Positions 44,749 through 53,308 of a stretch of 64,000 bases of DNA are shown one piece after another. The notes beneath the pieces were generated by a model that worked only from the letters and a program-made list of their open reading frames with translations, did not search any database and was not told where the DNA came from. The DNA is taken from positions 34,291-98,290 of the forward strand of contig NZ_MDUX01000005.1 in assembly GCF_014736495.1 (NCBI RefSeq), read 5' to 3'. The DNA is from Candidatus Dactylopiibacterium carminicum. Lineage in GTDB: Bacteria; Pseudomonadota; Gammaproteobacteria; Burkholderiales; Rhodocyclaceae. The position numbers and the translations under genes were made by a program. Position 1 is the first letter of the stretch. Each line of letters opens with the position of its first letter.

Positions 44749-44791
44749 GATTCGGCCGATGCACACGGCAATCTGGTGCACGTGGCACACC

Positions 44792-45898
44792 TTACAGATC
44801 GTCTTGCAGCCGGAAGTCCGTGAGTTGCCGGTCAGCCAGTGCGGCGAAGTCGGTCAGCACGGGCAGGTCCGTCTCCTCGTAGGCCTGCAGGCGTAGCCAG
44901 TCGCTGCGCTTGCCGCCCTCATCCACCCAGCCCAGCAGCAGTTCCGTAGCGCCGCTCTGGCAGACCAGGCGGAGCGATGCCAGCGTTTCGCGGCTCGTCA
45001 GGCAACAGGCGTCGCCCTGCCAGCCGAGCGCTTTCGCAAGATGGGCCAGCGCCTGATTGGGCTGGCTTTGCAGGAACCCCAGGGGCAGCGGCTGGCCGTC
45101 CGCCCGGTATTCGGCCAGTGCCGTTTGCAGTGCCTGCGTGGGGCCGGCGATGCTGGACAGGCGCAGACGGGCCTGCGCGGGCAGGCTGGATTCGCCGGCA
45201 TCCTCCAGGCAGTGCAGCGCACCGAAAAGCGCCAGCTCGGCCCATTCACCGAGGCGGCGCGGCCTGCCGCCCAGGCGTTGCGCCAGCTGCGCGCGCCAGT
45301 CCGCCGGCAAGGGGCCGAAGTGGCGGCCGAGGATGCGCCAGGGGCGCAGGGTGGGTCCGGCTTCAGCCGGACGCAATGCGGCAGCTTGGTGTGTCGGGCT
45401 GAAGTCCGACCTACTGTTTGGGCGACGCGCACAATCTTCCAGCACCAGCGTGGCATGGCCGCCGCGGAGATGCTCGGTGGCCTGCAGCAGGGCGGCGCTG
45501 GCCGAGGTGCAGGCCGTGGAAAACCAGAACAGCGGGCCGCGCCAGTCCAGCCACGCTGCGATGGCTTCGGGCAGACGCAGGCAGTCGTGCGCTGGCGGGA
45601 TGCCTTCGGGCAGGGTTTCGAGCGCGCCGATGTCGAGCGAGCAGGAGGCGATGAACAACGGCGCCTCGTGGTCCAGCGGCCCGCACTGCGTCACGGCCTG
45701 GCGCACGAGGCGCTGCGCGCGGGCCTGCCAGTCGGCGTCTGCGTCGGCAATGGCGAAACAAGGCCAGGCGGGGCCGGTCTCCGGGCGGGCGGGTTCGACG
45801 CCGCCGCTGCGCAGGCATTCCAGCGCGGCGGGCAGGTCGGCGCCGAGCGCGCAGACCAGGCCACGCCCTTGGATGAAGACCGGGGCCTTGCCGCTCAT
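44792..45898 (-). CDS. ketosynthase-like protein of the dialkylresorcinol locus, with palindrome insertion
   Basis: 368 residues. The N-terminal half resembles a ketoacyl synthase of the aryl-polyene/resorcinol clusters, with Cys130 in FWFSTACTSASAALL. The C-terminal half is diverged and the usual two His motifs are not evident, so it may be a chain-length-factor-like or inactive partner. Residues about 160-184 (SRSDFSPTHQ through AEAGPT) are encoded by a pair of dispersed palindromes at 45355-45410 and do not look native; the frame is kept. It overlaps the ACP gene by four bases and is last in the operon. Confidence 0.65.
   Translation of the reverse strand: MSGKAPVFIQGRGLVCALGADLPAALECLRSGGVEPARPETGPAWPCFAIADADADWQARAQRLVRQAVTQCGPLDHEAPLFIASCSLDIGALETLPEGIPPAHDCLRLPEAIAAWLDWRGPLFWFSTACTSASAALLQATEHLRGGHATLVLEDCARRPNSRSDFSPTHQAAALRPAEAGPTLRPWRILGRHFGPLPADWRAQLAQRLGGRPRRLGEWAELALFGALHCLEDAGESSLPAQARLRLSSIAGPTQALQTALAEYRADGQPLPLGFLQSQPNQALAHLAKALGWQGDACCLTSRETLASLRLVCQSGATELLLGWVDEGGKRSDWLRLQAYEETDLPVLTDFAALADRQLTDFRLQDDL
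45355..45410. repeat. inverted pair of dispersed palindromes inside a coding sequence
   Basis: GTCCGGCTTCAGCCGGAC (45355-45372) and GTCGGGCTGAAGTCCGAC (45393-45410) are members of one 18-bp palindrome family in opposite orientation, 20 bp apart. They resemble REP pairs and insert about 25 codons into the ketosynthase-like gene without breaking its frame. Confidence 0.75.
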
Positions 45899-46155
45899 GC
45901 GGCGCGTGTCTGGAGGTAAGCCTCCAGTGTTGCCAGCGAGGCCATGGCGCGGCGCGTTTCCTTGCTGTCGGCGATGCGCACGCCGAGCTGCTTGTGGATC
46001 GCCACCGAGATCTGCAGCGCGTCCAGCGAATCCAGGCCGAGGCGGGATTCCGGCCCGAAGAGGATTTCGTCCAGGGCGAGGCCGCCGGCGGGCTCGTCCT
46101 TGTCGCAGGTGGTGAGGATCAGGGTCTTGAGCTTTTCGGAGAAGGCTTGCGTCAT
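45895..46155 (-). CDS. acyl carrier protein of the dialkylresorcinol locus
   Basis: 86 residues, a typical ACP. The phosphopantetheine attachment site is Ser43 in LGLDSLDALQI. It should carry fatty-acyl or polyene intermediates for the neighbouring ketosynthases. It overlaps the ketosynthase-like gene (ATGA) and lies 22 bp after the ABC permease gene. Confidence 0.9.
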   Translation of the reverse strand: MTQAFSEKLKTLILTTCDKDEPAGGLALDEILFGPESRLGLDSLDALQISVAIHKQLGVRIADSKETRRAMASLATLEAYLQTRAA

Positions 46156-46177
46156 GGCGGGAGCGGAGCAGAGGGAG

Positions 46178-47335
46178 TCAGCGCAGGGTACGGCGCCGGA
46201 ACAGCAGGATCGCCACCAGCCACATCAGCGCCGCGAAGGCGGCAAGGCGGGCGACGAAGGGCATCGCGGCAGCGAGGCCGCCTTCGCGTAGCAGCACTTG
46301 CAGCAGTCCTTCGAGCGCCCAGTTCATGGGCGAGCAGCGTGCGGCGGCCTGCATCACGGCCGGCATCACGAAACTGGGCATCATGATGCCGCCAATGGCG
46401 GCCATCAGCAGGTTGCAGGCCGCCCCCAGGGCCGAAGCCTGCGCATGGGTGCGCACCAGGCAGGCCACCGCGAGCGCGAAACCGATGGCGGCAAGGCTGG
46501 TGGCGGTGAGCATCAGCAGCAGCGCCGGCCAATGGATGCCGGCCAGTTGCAGGCGTTGGCCGCCCAGCAACGGCACCAGCCAGACGCCGACGGCGAGCAT
46601 CAGCATGGCCTGCACGGCATTCACGCCAAGATAGGGCGCGGCCTTGGCGAGGATCTGCGTGCGGCGCGGCACACCCAACGTCTGCAGGCGTGCCAGTGTG
46701 CCGTCGCGCGCCTCCTGCACGAACAGGCTGGCGATCGCGGTGACGACGAAGAACATGCCGAACACCAGCCAGGCCGGCACGCTCTGCTGGACGGCGGTGG
46801 GGCGCACGGCGCTGGCGATGCGCTCGGCGACGACGAGGCGGCCGATGGCGTTGGCCCCCTGGCTGACCAGCCCGGTGAAGCGTTCCTGCACGGCGTTGGC
46901 ACGCAATTCGCCGACGCTGGCGGCGAGCTCCGCCTCCAGCGTACGGAACAGCGCGGTTTCCAGACCGGGCTCGGTGAGCAGGCGGACCTGCACACCAGGT
47001 GGCGATCCGGGAGCAGCGATGACGGTGTTGAAACCGGGCTCGAAAGCCAGCACGTAGCGCAGTTGCCCGCGCCGCAGGGCCCCACGCCAGTCTTCCGGCA
47101 AGGCCTGGGGCGCGCCACTGCGGGCCTGCCATTGCGCGAGCAGTTGCTGGCCCGGCCCGTCGGCGGGTGCACCGGCGACGGCGTACATCAGTGTCTGCGT
47201 GGACGGGTTGAACTGGTTCTGCAGCGCCAGCGACATGATGACGATGAAGGCCACCGGCATCAGGAACAGCGCCACCAGCCCGTGCGGGTCGCGCAGCAGG
47301 GCGAGGAGCTCCTTGCGGATCAACGCGGCGAGCAT
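46178..47335 (-). CDS. ABC-2 type transporter permease
   Basis: 385 residues. One N-terminal membrane helix (about residues 20-40, DPHGLVALFLMPVAFIVIM) is followed by a large extracytoplasmic segment, then five or so helices from about residue 190 to the end (VFGMFFVVTAIASLFVQEA, MLMLAVGVWLVP, and GGIMMPSFVM-type stretch). It matches the ABC2 exporters found in flexirubin/arcuflavin clusters and could export the pigment or a precursor. Its ATPase partner just upstream is truncated, so the exporter may not work. Confidence 0.88.
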   Translation of the reverse strand: MLAALIRKELLALLRDPHGLVALFLMPVAFIVIMSLALQNQFNPSTQTLMYAVAGAPADGPGQQLLAQWQARSGAPQALPEDWRGALRRGQLRYVLAFEPGFNTVIAAPGSPPGVQVRLLTEPGLETALFRTLEAELAASVGELRANAVQERFTGLVSQGANAIGRLVVAERIASAVRPTAVQQSVPAWLVFGMFFVVTAIASLFVQEARDGTLARLQTLGVPRRTQILAKAAPYLGVNAVQAMLMLAVGVWLVPLLGGQRLQLAGIHWPALLLMLTATSLAAIGFALAVACLVRTHAQASALGAACNLLMAAIGGIMMPSFVMPAVMQAAARCSPMNWALEGLLQVLLREGGLAAAMPFVARLAAFAALMWLVAILLFRRRTLR

Positions 47336-47571
47336 GGTCGGCTTTCCGTTTGTCGGTTGCGACTGTTGGGCGCCCGCTCATGCTTCGACAGGCTCAGCAC
47401 GAACGGGGTTGGATCAATTGGCGCATACGTTCCGGAATCCGTTCGTACCGAGGTATCGAAGTGTGAATGGATTCCGAGCGTGACCGCGCTTCGCTGCTGG
47501 CGTTGTCGTGCGATTGTCGGGGGCGGTATTTCATTCGCGTAACGATGGGGGGCGGCCATGTTCTGCAGCAT
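47336..47571. repeat. dispersed repeat of the 'SLSKHE' type between permease and ATPase genes
   Basis: Two inverted pieces are seen: CATGCTTCGACAGGCTCAGC continuing to ACGAACGGGG (about 47379-47408) and CCGTTCGTACCGAGGTATCG continuing to AAGTGTGAATGG (about 47438-47470). This is the well-known composite repeat whose translation reads SLSKHE. It opens a 237-bp gap in an operon whose other genes overlap or nearly so. Confidence 0.7.
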
Positions 47572-48468
47572 CTATTCGTCCCTCAGCGTGCGGTGGGTGA
47601 GCTGCATGAACAGCCGCTCCAGATCGTGGCTGCCGTAGCGCGCCGCCTGAAGCGGCAGGCCGGCGGTTTCCAGTGCCTGCAATACTGCGGCAGGCGTGGC
47701 GGCAGGCGCGAGTGCGAGCTGGATTTCGCCATCGGCCAGCAGACGTGCCTCACCAAAGCCGGCGAGCAATGCCAGGGTGGCCTCGGCGGGGGCGGCCAGG
47801 CGCAGGCTCATCTGTGCGCCGCCCTCGGCCAGCAACTCGGACAACGGGGCCGCACGCAGCACCTGACCATGGTTGAGAATCGCCACGTCGTCGGCAATGG
47901 CCTCGATCTCCTCGATGTAGTGCGAGGTGTAGAGCACCGTGGTGCCGGCCTGCGCAAGGCTTTTCACGGCATCGAGCAGGAAGGCGCGCGATTGCGGGTC
48001 GACGCCCACCGTGGGCTCGTCGAGCAGGACCAGCTCTGGCTCGGGCAGCAGCGCGATGGCGAGATCATCGCCTTCCTTGCCGTAGACCAGCAGGTTGTGG
48101 GCGTTGAAGTGGAAACGCATGGTTTCCGGGAAGTACGGCAGCCAGAATACCGAGGTCTGCGCACCGACGACCTTGCCCTGGGCGAGCAGTTCGTCCAGCC
48201 GGCGTTGGCCGGCCTCGGGCGTACGGAAGGTCTCGAAGCGCAGCCGCGTGCCGAAGGCCTGGCCGGTGCCGCGCAGGATGCTGCGCGGCAGGCTGCGGTA
48301 GGCGATCAGCGGCAGGCCGTTGATGCGCACGAAGGGCAGGTAGGCGAAGGAGAGGCCGGCCGCGATGCCGAAAGCCAGCGGTTCGGAAACCGCCGCGCCG
48401 TGGTGGCGCAGCAGGTTGGCGATAGTGCCGCTTTCGCAGTGGGCGGCGTGCTGGTGCTGGTAGTTCAT
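47572..48468 (-). pseudogene. in-frame fusion of a BtrH_N-like protein to the C-terminal half of an ABC ATPase
   Basis: 298 residues in one frame. Residues 1-138 match the BtrH N-terminal domain family (HCESGTIANLLRHHG, SFAYLPFVRING, RFHFNAHNLLVYG) up to KEGDDLAI. From there the sequence is ABC ATPase: ALLPEPELVLLDEPTVGVDP (Walker B, D-loop), TSHYIEE (H-loop) and a normal C-terminus. The Walker A and LSGG signature motifs are absent. Both families normally have this shared LAI, so a deletion of roughly a kilobase probably joined two neighbouring genes. The product cannot hydrolyse ATP as an ABC protein. The start overlaps the upstream small gene (ATGA). Confidence 0.75.
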
Positions 48469-48587
48469 GGCGGCGTGTGCAGTTGGTCCACGGTCAATCC
48501 AAGCGCATCGGCATAGCGCGCATACACCGCCTTGCGGTGGCCGCCGAGGGTGTAGTTACTTTCCTGCGGGACTTCGTCGACGCGCAT
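48465..48587 (-). CDS. small protein of the dialkylresorcinol locus, probably internally deleted
   Basis: 40 residues, too short to be found by length alone. The start overlaps the darB stop (TGATG) and the stop overlaps the next start (ATGA), so it is a real translational unit. The first half, MRVDEVPQESNYTLGGHRKA, resembles the N-terminus of a conserved protein that accompanies darA/darB. The second half, RYADALGLTVDQL, resembles the end of an XRE-like helix-turn-helix. From memory of the family the full protein is near 130 residues, so the middle seems lost. That comparison needs a database search. Confidence 0.55.
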   Translation of the reverse strand: MRVDEVPQESNYTLGGHRKAVYARYADALGLTVDQLHTPP

Positions 48588-49725
48588 CAGACGGCCTCCA
48601 GCATCGCGAAGCCGGACGAGAAGCGGCCGCTTTCGGGCACGAACATCAGCAGGCGCTGGCCGCGCCGGATGCGGCCGGAACGGAACAGCTCGTCGAGCAT
48701 GATGTAGGCCGATGCGGAGCCGGTGTTGCCCTTGGTGGCGAGGTTGGTGAACCAGCGGCTGCGCGGGATCGGCAGGCCGATGTCGCGCAGGGCCTGCTCC
48801 ACCGGATCAGCAAAGTACATCGAGGAAATGTGCGGCAGGAACCAGTCGATGGCGTCTGCCTGCAGCGCGCGCTTGGCGATCAGCGCGGCCAGTGGCTCGG
48901 CCAGGGTGGCGCGTACGATGTGCTCGTTGAGCAGTTTGACGTCCTGCTTCACGGCGAAGATCGAGCGCTGACCCCATTCGGCATGGGTGGCGTTGCGCCA
49001 GCTGGCCAGCGTGCCGTCGGTGTTCTGCTCCGCGCCCATGTACATGCAGGCCGGCAGTTCGTGCGCAGCGGAAGAAAGCTCGATCCATTCGATGCGCAGG
49101 CTGAGCGGGCCGCGTGGGGCGTTTTCCAGCAGCATCGCGCCGGCGCCGTCGGAAAGCATCCAGCGCAGGAAATCCTTTTCGAAGGCCAGTTGCGGCGTGT
49201 TTTCCAGCGCGGCGAGCTGGGCCTTGGTCTCGGGCTGGTAGAACTCGCCACGCAGACCGGAGGAGGCCAGTTCCGAGCCGGTGGCCACGGCGCGCGTTGC
49301 GCCTCGCCGCTCTTTACCGCCAGCCAGGCGTGCTTGAGCGCGGCGGTGCCGGCCAGGCAGATGCCGGCGAAGGACAGCGCCTCCAGGCGCGGCCAGCCCA
49401 GTTCGCCATGCACCATCACGGCGTGGCCGGGCATCAGCTGATCGGGCATCGAGGTGCCGGCGGCCAGGCAGTCGATCGCGCCGAAATCCTCGCCGAGCGC
49501 GCGGATCGCGGCGGCGGTGAGCTGCGCGTTGCTCATCGCGTTGCGGCCGGTGGCGCGGTCGATGGCGTAATGGCGGTGCTGGATGCCGTTGCTGCGCAGC
49601 ACCAGGCGGAGGGCCTTGGAGGGTTTGCCGCCGACCAGACCGAGTACGTCCTCCATCTCGTCGTTGGAAACGGGGTCGAAGGGCAGGAAGGCGGCGGTAC
49701 GGGTGATGAAGACTTCAGTGCTCAT
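48587..49725 (-). pseudogene. darB: DarB-like ketoacyl-ACP synthase III with a frameshift
   Basis: Two overlapping frames make one protein. Codons 1-146 (from MSTEVFITRTAAFLPFDPVS) hold Cys123 in SFAGICLAGTAALKHA. The remainder, from VATGSELASSGLRGEFY on, is in another frame and holds the His and Asn motifs (WFLPHISSMYF, NLATKGNTGSAS). One extra base, or two fewer, near 49289-49297 in a GCGCGC stretch would restore the frame. DarB condenses two acyl chains toward a dialkylresorcinol. The gene overlaps darA by 11 bases. A sequencing error in the GC run is as likely as a true mutation. Confidence 0.85.
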
Positions 49726-50701
49726 ATTGCGACAGACGCTCGGTGCCCGAGCCCGAGGGGAGTTCAAGGAGCCGCTTGAGTGTGGCGAAGCGCTGCGCCA
49801 GGAAAGGGCGCAGCAAGGCTTGCGCCATCAGGCTGAACGGGACGACGGCGAGGATGATGGCGATCAGGAAGATCACGTAGAGCACCAGCAGCGGGCGCCG
49901 GGATGCTGCGCCGGAGCCTCCTGCGGCACGCAACAGGCGACCCCAGAGCTGAAAACTGCGCGTGCCTGCGCGTTCGCTGGCGAGCAGGCGTGGATTGGCT
50001 TGTACGGCGGCCAGACCGGTCAGCAATGCCTGGTCGCCGCGTTCGCGGTCTTCGAGCAGGGCATCGCGCAGTGCGCGGCCGAAACGGGCGCAGCGCGCGA
50101 TTTCGGTGCTGGAAACGCCGGCGGGTGGCAGGCCGAACCAAGCCTTCTTTCCCGTGAGCAGCCACAGCGGTGTGGTGAGCAGGGTCACCAGCGTGGGCGC
50201 GCGGTCGGTGAGTACGACATTGTCGAGCAGGCGGGCGCCGGTGGTGGCGAGCAGCGCCTTGAATTTCTCGTGCGCCAGCAGCCACATGTTGCGGCAGCCT
50301 ATCACGCTGACCACGGGCCGGCCGGCGAGCAGGCGTGCCGCCACCGGATGCCTGAGGAAGGCGGTGACGGGCTGGCTGGGCGCAAGGGACCAGACCTGCC
50401 AGGGCAGGATCACCAGGTCGAAATCTTCTTTACCGGACAGACCCAGCGGGGCCAGCGGTGGCGGCACGAGATGTGCGGACTCCGGGAACGCATCGAAGAA
50501 GCGATGCAACGACCATGGATAGGGAAAGGCCGGTTCGGGGTGCAGGCGTTCGACGTGGATGGCAAAACGTTCGTCTTCGCGCAACGGCGCCAGGATGCAC
50601 TCAACGATGGCGTCGAGCTGCCCGCTCTGGGAATAGGCCAGCACCAGGATGCGCTTGCGGAGCGCAACGCCTGTTGGCGCGGGTGCGGAGCTGTTCGACA
50701 T
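49715..50701 (-). CDS. darA: dialkylresorcinol condensing enzyme DarA-like
   Basis: 328 residues from the ATG at 50701; a TTG farther upstream is less likely. The N-terminus is a flavodoxin-like fold (RILVLAYSQSGQLDAIVECI), followed by family motifs PAFPYPWSLHRFFDAFPESA, FDLVILPWQVWSL and VVSVIGCRNMWLLAHEKFKA. The C-terminal region has hydrophobic helices at about 265-300 that would anchor it to the membrane. DarA acts with DarB to make dialkylresorcinols, the lipid half of flexirubin-type pigments. It heads a minus-strand operon running to 44792; no aryl-polyene genes are present nearby. Confidence 0.85.
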   Translation of the reverse strand: MSNSSAPAPTGVALRKRILVLAYSQSGQLDAIVECILAPLREDERFAIHVERLHPEPAFPYPWSLHRFFDAFPESAHLVPPPLAPLGLSGKEDFDLVILPWQVWSLAPSQPVTAFLRHPVAARLLAGRPVVSVIGCRNMWLLAHEKFKALLATTGARLLDNVVLTDRAPTLVTLLTTPLWLLTGKKAWFGLPPAGVSSTEIARCARFGRALRDALLEDRERGDQALLTGLAAVQANPRLLASERAGTRSFQLWGRLLRAAGGSGAASRRPLLVLYVIFLIAIILAVVPFSLMAQALLRPFLAQRFATLKRLLELPSGSGTERLSQYEH

Positions 50702-50807
50702 GGGATGCGCGGGACTGGGGACCAAAAGCGCGCGATATTAGCATTGCGCCCTGTGGATCGCCCTCCCCGGGCGCCCCGCGCGCGTATGGCAAAGCCATTT
50801 GTTCCGC

Positions 50808-51305
50808 TCAGGATGCGGCGAAAAGCGCGGACAGCATGGCTTGGTAACTTGAGGCATCGGCAGTGTTTTCCATGGGGGCCCAGGGCGCGCGCTCTGCCGT
50901 CGTGAGCGGCACATAGGGCCCGGCCTTGACCTCGAGGAAGAGCGTGCCGGGGGCCAGCGCCACCACGCTGTGCCACAGGCCCGGCTGCAGATGTACGCCG
51001 GCGCAACCGCCTGCGGAGAGCTCATGCACCTGGGTGATCCGGCCGGCATCGTCGAACAGGATGACGCCCAGTCGCCCCCGTAACATCAGCAGCGTTTCGG
51101 CTTTGTCCGCTGCGAGATGGCAATGCGGTTGTACGTAGCTGCCGGGCTCGATGGCGTTGAAAAGGCGCTGCACGGCCTCGTCGGTACTGGCGTGCAGGTT
51201 GCGGTTGCGACGCAGCCGGGAAGACTGGCGTGCTTCGGCGCTGAGCGCGTCGAGCAAGGTGTGGTCGAACCAGACCGCGTCAGTTGCCGAAGCGGTAGGT
51301 GGCAC
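50808..51305 (-). CDS. WbuC-family cupin metalloprotein
   Basis: 165 residues from a GTG that overlaps the end of the upstream gene by 26 bases; no nearer ATG keeps the family's N-terminus. The start WFDHTLLDALSAEARQSSRL and the NLH (RRNRNLHAS) are characteristic of WbuC proteins, named from O-antigen clusters. The cupin metal site is in YVQPHCHLAADKAETLLML and the second His is in GLWHSVVAL. Enzymatic function is unknown. It follows the putative outer-membrane protein gene and precedes darA. Confidence 0.8.
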   Translation of the reverse strand: MPPTASATDAVWFDHTLLDALSAEARQSSRLRRNRNLHASTDEAVQRLFNAIEPGSYVQPHCHLAADKAETLLMLRGRLGVILFDDAGRITQVHELSAGGCAGVHLQPGLWHSVVALAPGTLFLEVKAGPYVPLTTAERAPWAPMENTADASSYQAMLSALFAAS

Positions 51306-51834
51306 CGAAGCTGACGTAGGGGTTCAGATGCAGGCCGCTGCCGCGCGCCTCGGGATTCAGACCCAGCGAGCCCGGAGTCTGACAGGCCTGGCCGATGCCC
51401 GCACATTTGCTGCCTGCCGAAAGCGCGGTGCCCACGCCGGCGGAGAAGCTCCAGTTGCTGGAGGGGAGGAAGCTGCCCTGCCAGCCCAGCGCAAAATGAG
51501 AGCTGCTGATGCTGCCGTTGTCTGCCAGGTTACGCTTGCCCGTCCAGCTCAGGCCGGTACTGCCGTAGAAGCCCTGCATGGGCAAGGCCCACTCGGCGCT
51601 CAACGATTGCAGGGGGACTTCTGCGGGGAGCGCTGCCGGCGTGCTGGCGGTAGCCGGCTCTTGTGTGAAGCGCAGGCGGAAGCCCGGTTCCTCACGCTTG
51701 AGCGAGAGCCCTTCGCCATGCCCCTTGAACAGCAACAGGCCGGAGGGTTGTGCTTGCGCCATGAGCGTGGCGGCACTCAGACTGAGTGCAGCCAGTAGAC
51801 GCAACAAGAGGGGCAGTGGGCGTGAAACGGACAT
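51280..51834 (-). CDS. putative outer-membrane beta-barrel protein
   Basis: 184 residues. A signal peptide is obvious (LPLLLRLLAALSLSAATLMA, cleavage near AQAQP), taking the ATG at 51834 as start; an upstream in-frame start would place charged residues before it. The mature part alternates polar and hydrophobic residues (GFYGSTGLSWTGKRNL, SSHFALGWQGSFLPSSNWSF) and ends VSFGATYRFGN, a pattern typical of outer-membrane barrels. Two Cys (KCAGIGQAC) may pair in a loop. No named family was recognised. Confidence 0.65.
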   Translation of the reverse strand: MSVSRPLPLLLRLLAALSLSAATLMAQAQPSGLLLFKGHGEGLSLKREEPGFRLRFTQEPATASTPAALPAEVPLQSLSAEWALPMQGFYGSTGLSWTGKRNLADNGSISSSHFALGWQGSFLPSSNWSFSAGVGTALSAGSKCAGIGQACQTPGSLGLNPEARGSGLHLNPYVSFGATYRFGN

Positions 51835-51996
51835 CGAAGCAGCAATCGTGACAGGCGTGGTGATAGGTGAGGAAGGACAGAACCGAGTCTTCATGATAGG
51901 TGGGCATGGAGGCGTCGGAAAGTTCCGACAACGCTTTGCCGCGGCCGTTCAATCCAGCGTGTTGCCTTCTTGCCACGGATGCTTGCCATGCGCTTG

Positions 51997-53308
51997 TTAC
52001 AGCATCGTGGCGGCCTTGATGGCAAGGTAGCGGTTGATGCTTTCCACGGCGAGCTTTTCCGGCTGTACGTCCAGGCACAGCACACCTTCCGCGCGCAGGC
52101 GGCGGAGGCTGGCTTCCCGGCGCTGGGCGTAACCGCTGGCTGCGGCAAGGTGTGAGGCTTCCAGCGGTGTGCCGATAGCGGCGTGGCGCGCCTGGTCCAG
52201 CGCTGCTTCGCGCAGGCTGGCGACCAATACCAGGTGACGCGCGCGCAGCAGGCGCGTGGCGGCGAGCAGGTTCTGGTCATCCTCGTCGCGCAGGTTGGTG
52301 AGCAATACCACCAGGGCGCGTTTGCGCTCGTGCATCAGCAACTGCTGGGCTGCGCGCTCGAAATCGCTGACCTGCAGCGTGGGCTGCAGGTCGTAGGTTT
52401 CACGCAGGATATGGTTGAGCGTGCTGCCGGCGTGCTGGGCAGGCAGGTAGCGTTGTGGGCCACCCAGCGTCATCAGGCCGACGCGGTCGCCATGGTTGAG
52501 GCCCACGTAGGCGAGCAGCAGCAGGGCATCCAGGGCGTGATCGAAGTGGGAGAGTGAGCCTCCGGTGTGATCCGTGTGGGGTACACCGCTCCCCGAGGGG
52601 GCCATGCCCAGCTCCGGGCGATCGGGAGTCTGATCGGGATCGTTGTCGCGTGCACCCATGCGGCGGCCGCAATCGAGCAGCAGCAGGATGCGCTGGTCGC
52701 GCTCGTCCTGGTATTCGCGCGAAATCCATGCCCTGGCCGCGTCGGCGGCGCTGGCGTTGACCGATGCGTGCGTCACGGGTGTGCTCTGCCTGCAGTGCAT
52801 GACGTGTCAGAGGTGCAAAGTTCGGATAGACGCGAACGCTGGCGGACGCTTCGCCCACCGTCATCTGGCGCAGCCAGGCATGCCAGGGCGAGCGCACGCG
52901 CAGCGCGATGCCGGCGAAATGATGTTCGCCACGCAACAGCGGGCGCACGCGGTAGCGCAGGTTCCAGTGCGCGGCAGCTTCTCTTCGGGCCAGCGCAGGC
53001 ATGCCTTCCTGCGCGAAATGGGCCGGCAGGTGATCGAAGAGGTCGACATGATAGGGAATCCAGCCTTGCCAGTGCAGCATCAGTTCGACTGGCGACCATA
53101 CCCCCAATGGCAGCGTCTGGCGTATCCGCCGTTCAGCCTGTGGCGGTGTCAGCCTGCGAACCACCAGGAGGTCGGCGCCGGCCCAGCCGGCCAGCAGAAG
53201 GCCCAGCCCGGCCACCAGCAGCTGCAACGGTGGCCAGAAGGCCGCGGCGATGGCCGTGGCGAGCCAGACGCCAAGCGCCTGGAGCAGGGCTCTGGCGGGC
53301 AGGATCAT
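51997..53308 (-). pseudogene. DUF58 protein with an internal, frame-changing deletion
   Basis: The N-terminal frame (from MILPARALLQALGVWLATAI) covers two membrane helices and the beta domain through RRRRGQGMDF. The rest continues in a different frame from SREYQDERDQRILLLLDCGR through a von Willebrand-like domain to IKAATML. The stretch between them, which in DUF58 proteins holds the signature REYRxGDxxRxIDW, is missing. The junction near 52716-52730 sits on ATTTCGCGCGAATAC, a sequence expected on both sides, so a short-homology deletion is likely. The gene overlaps the MoxR gene by four bases. Confidence 0.85.

Noticed and set aside
47320..47571. Small open frame encoding SLSKHE
   Set aside because: This is the usual translation of a dispersed intergenic repeat and not a gene.
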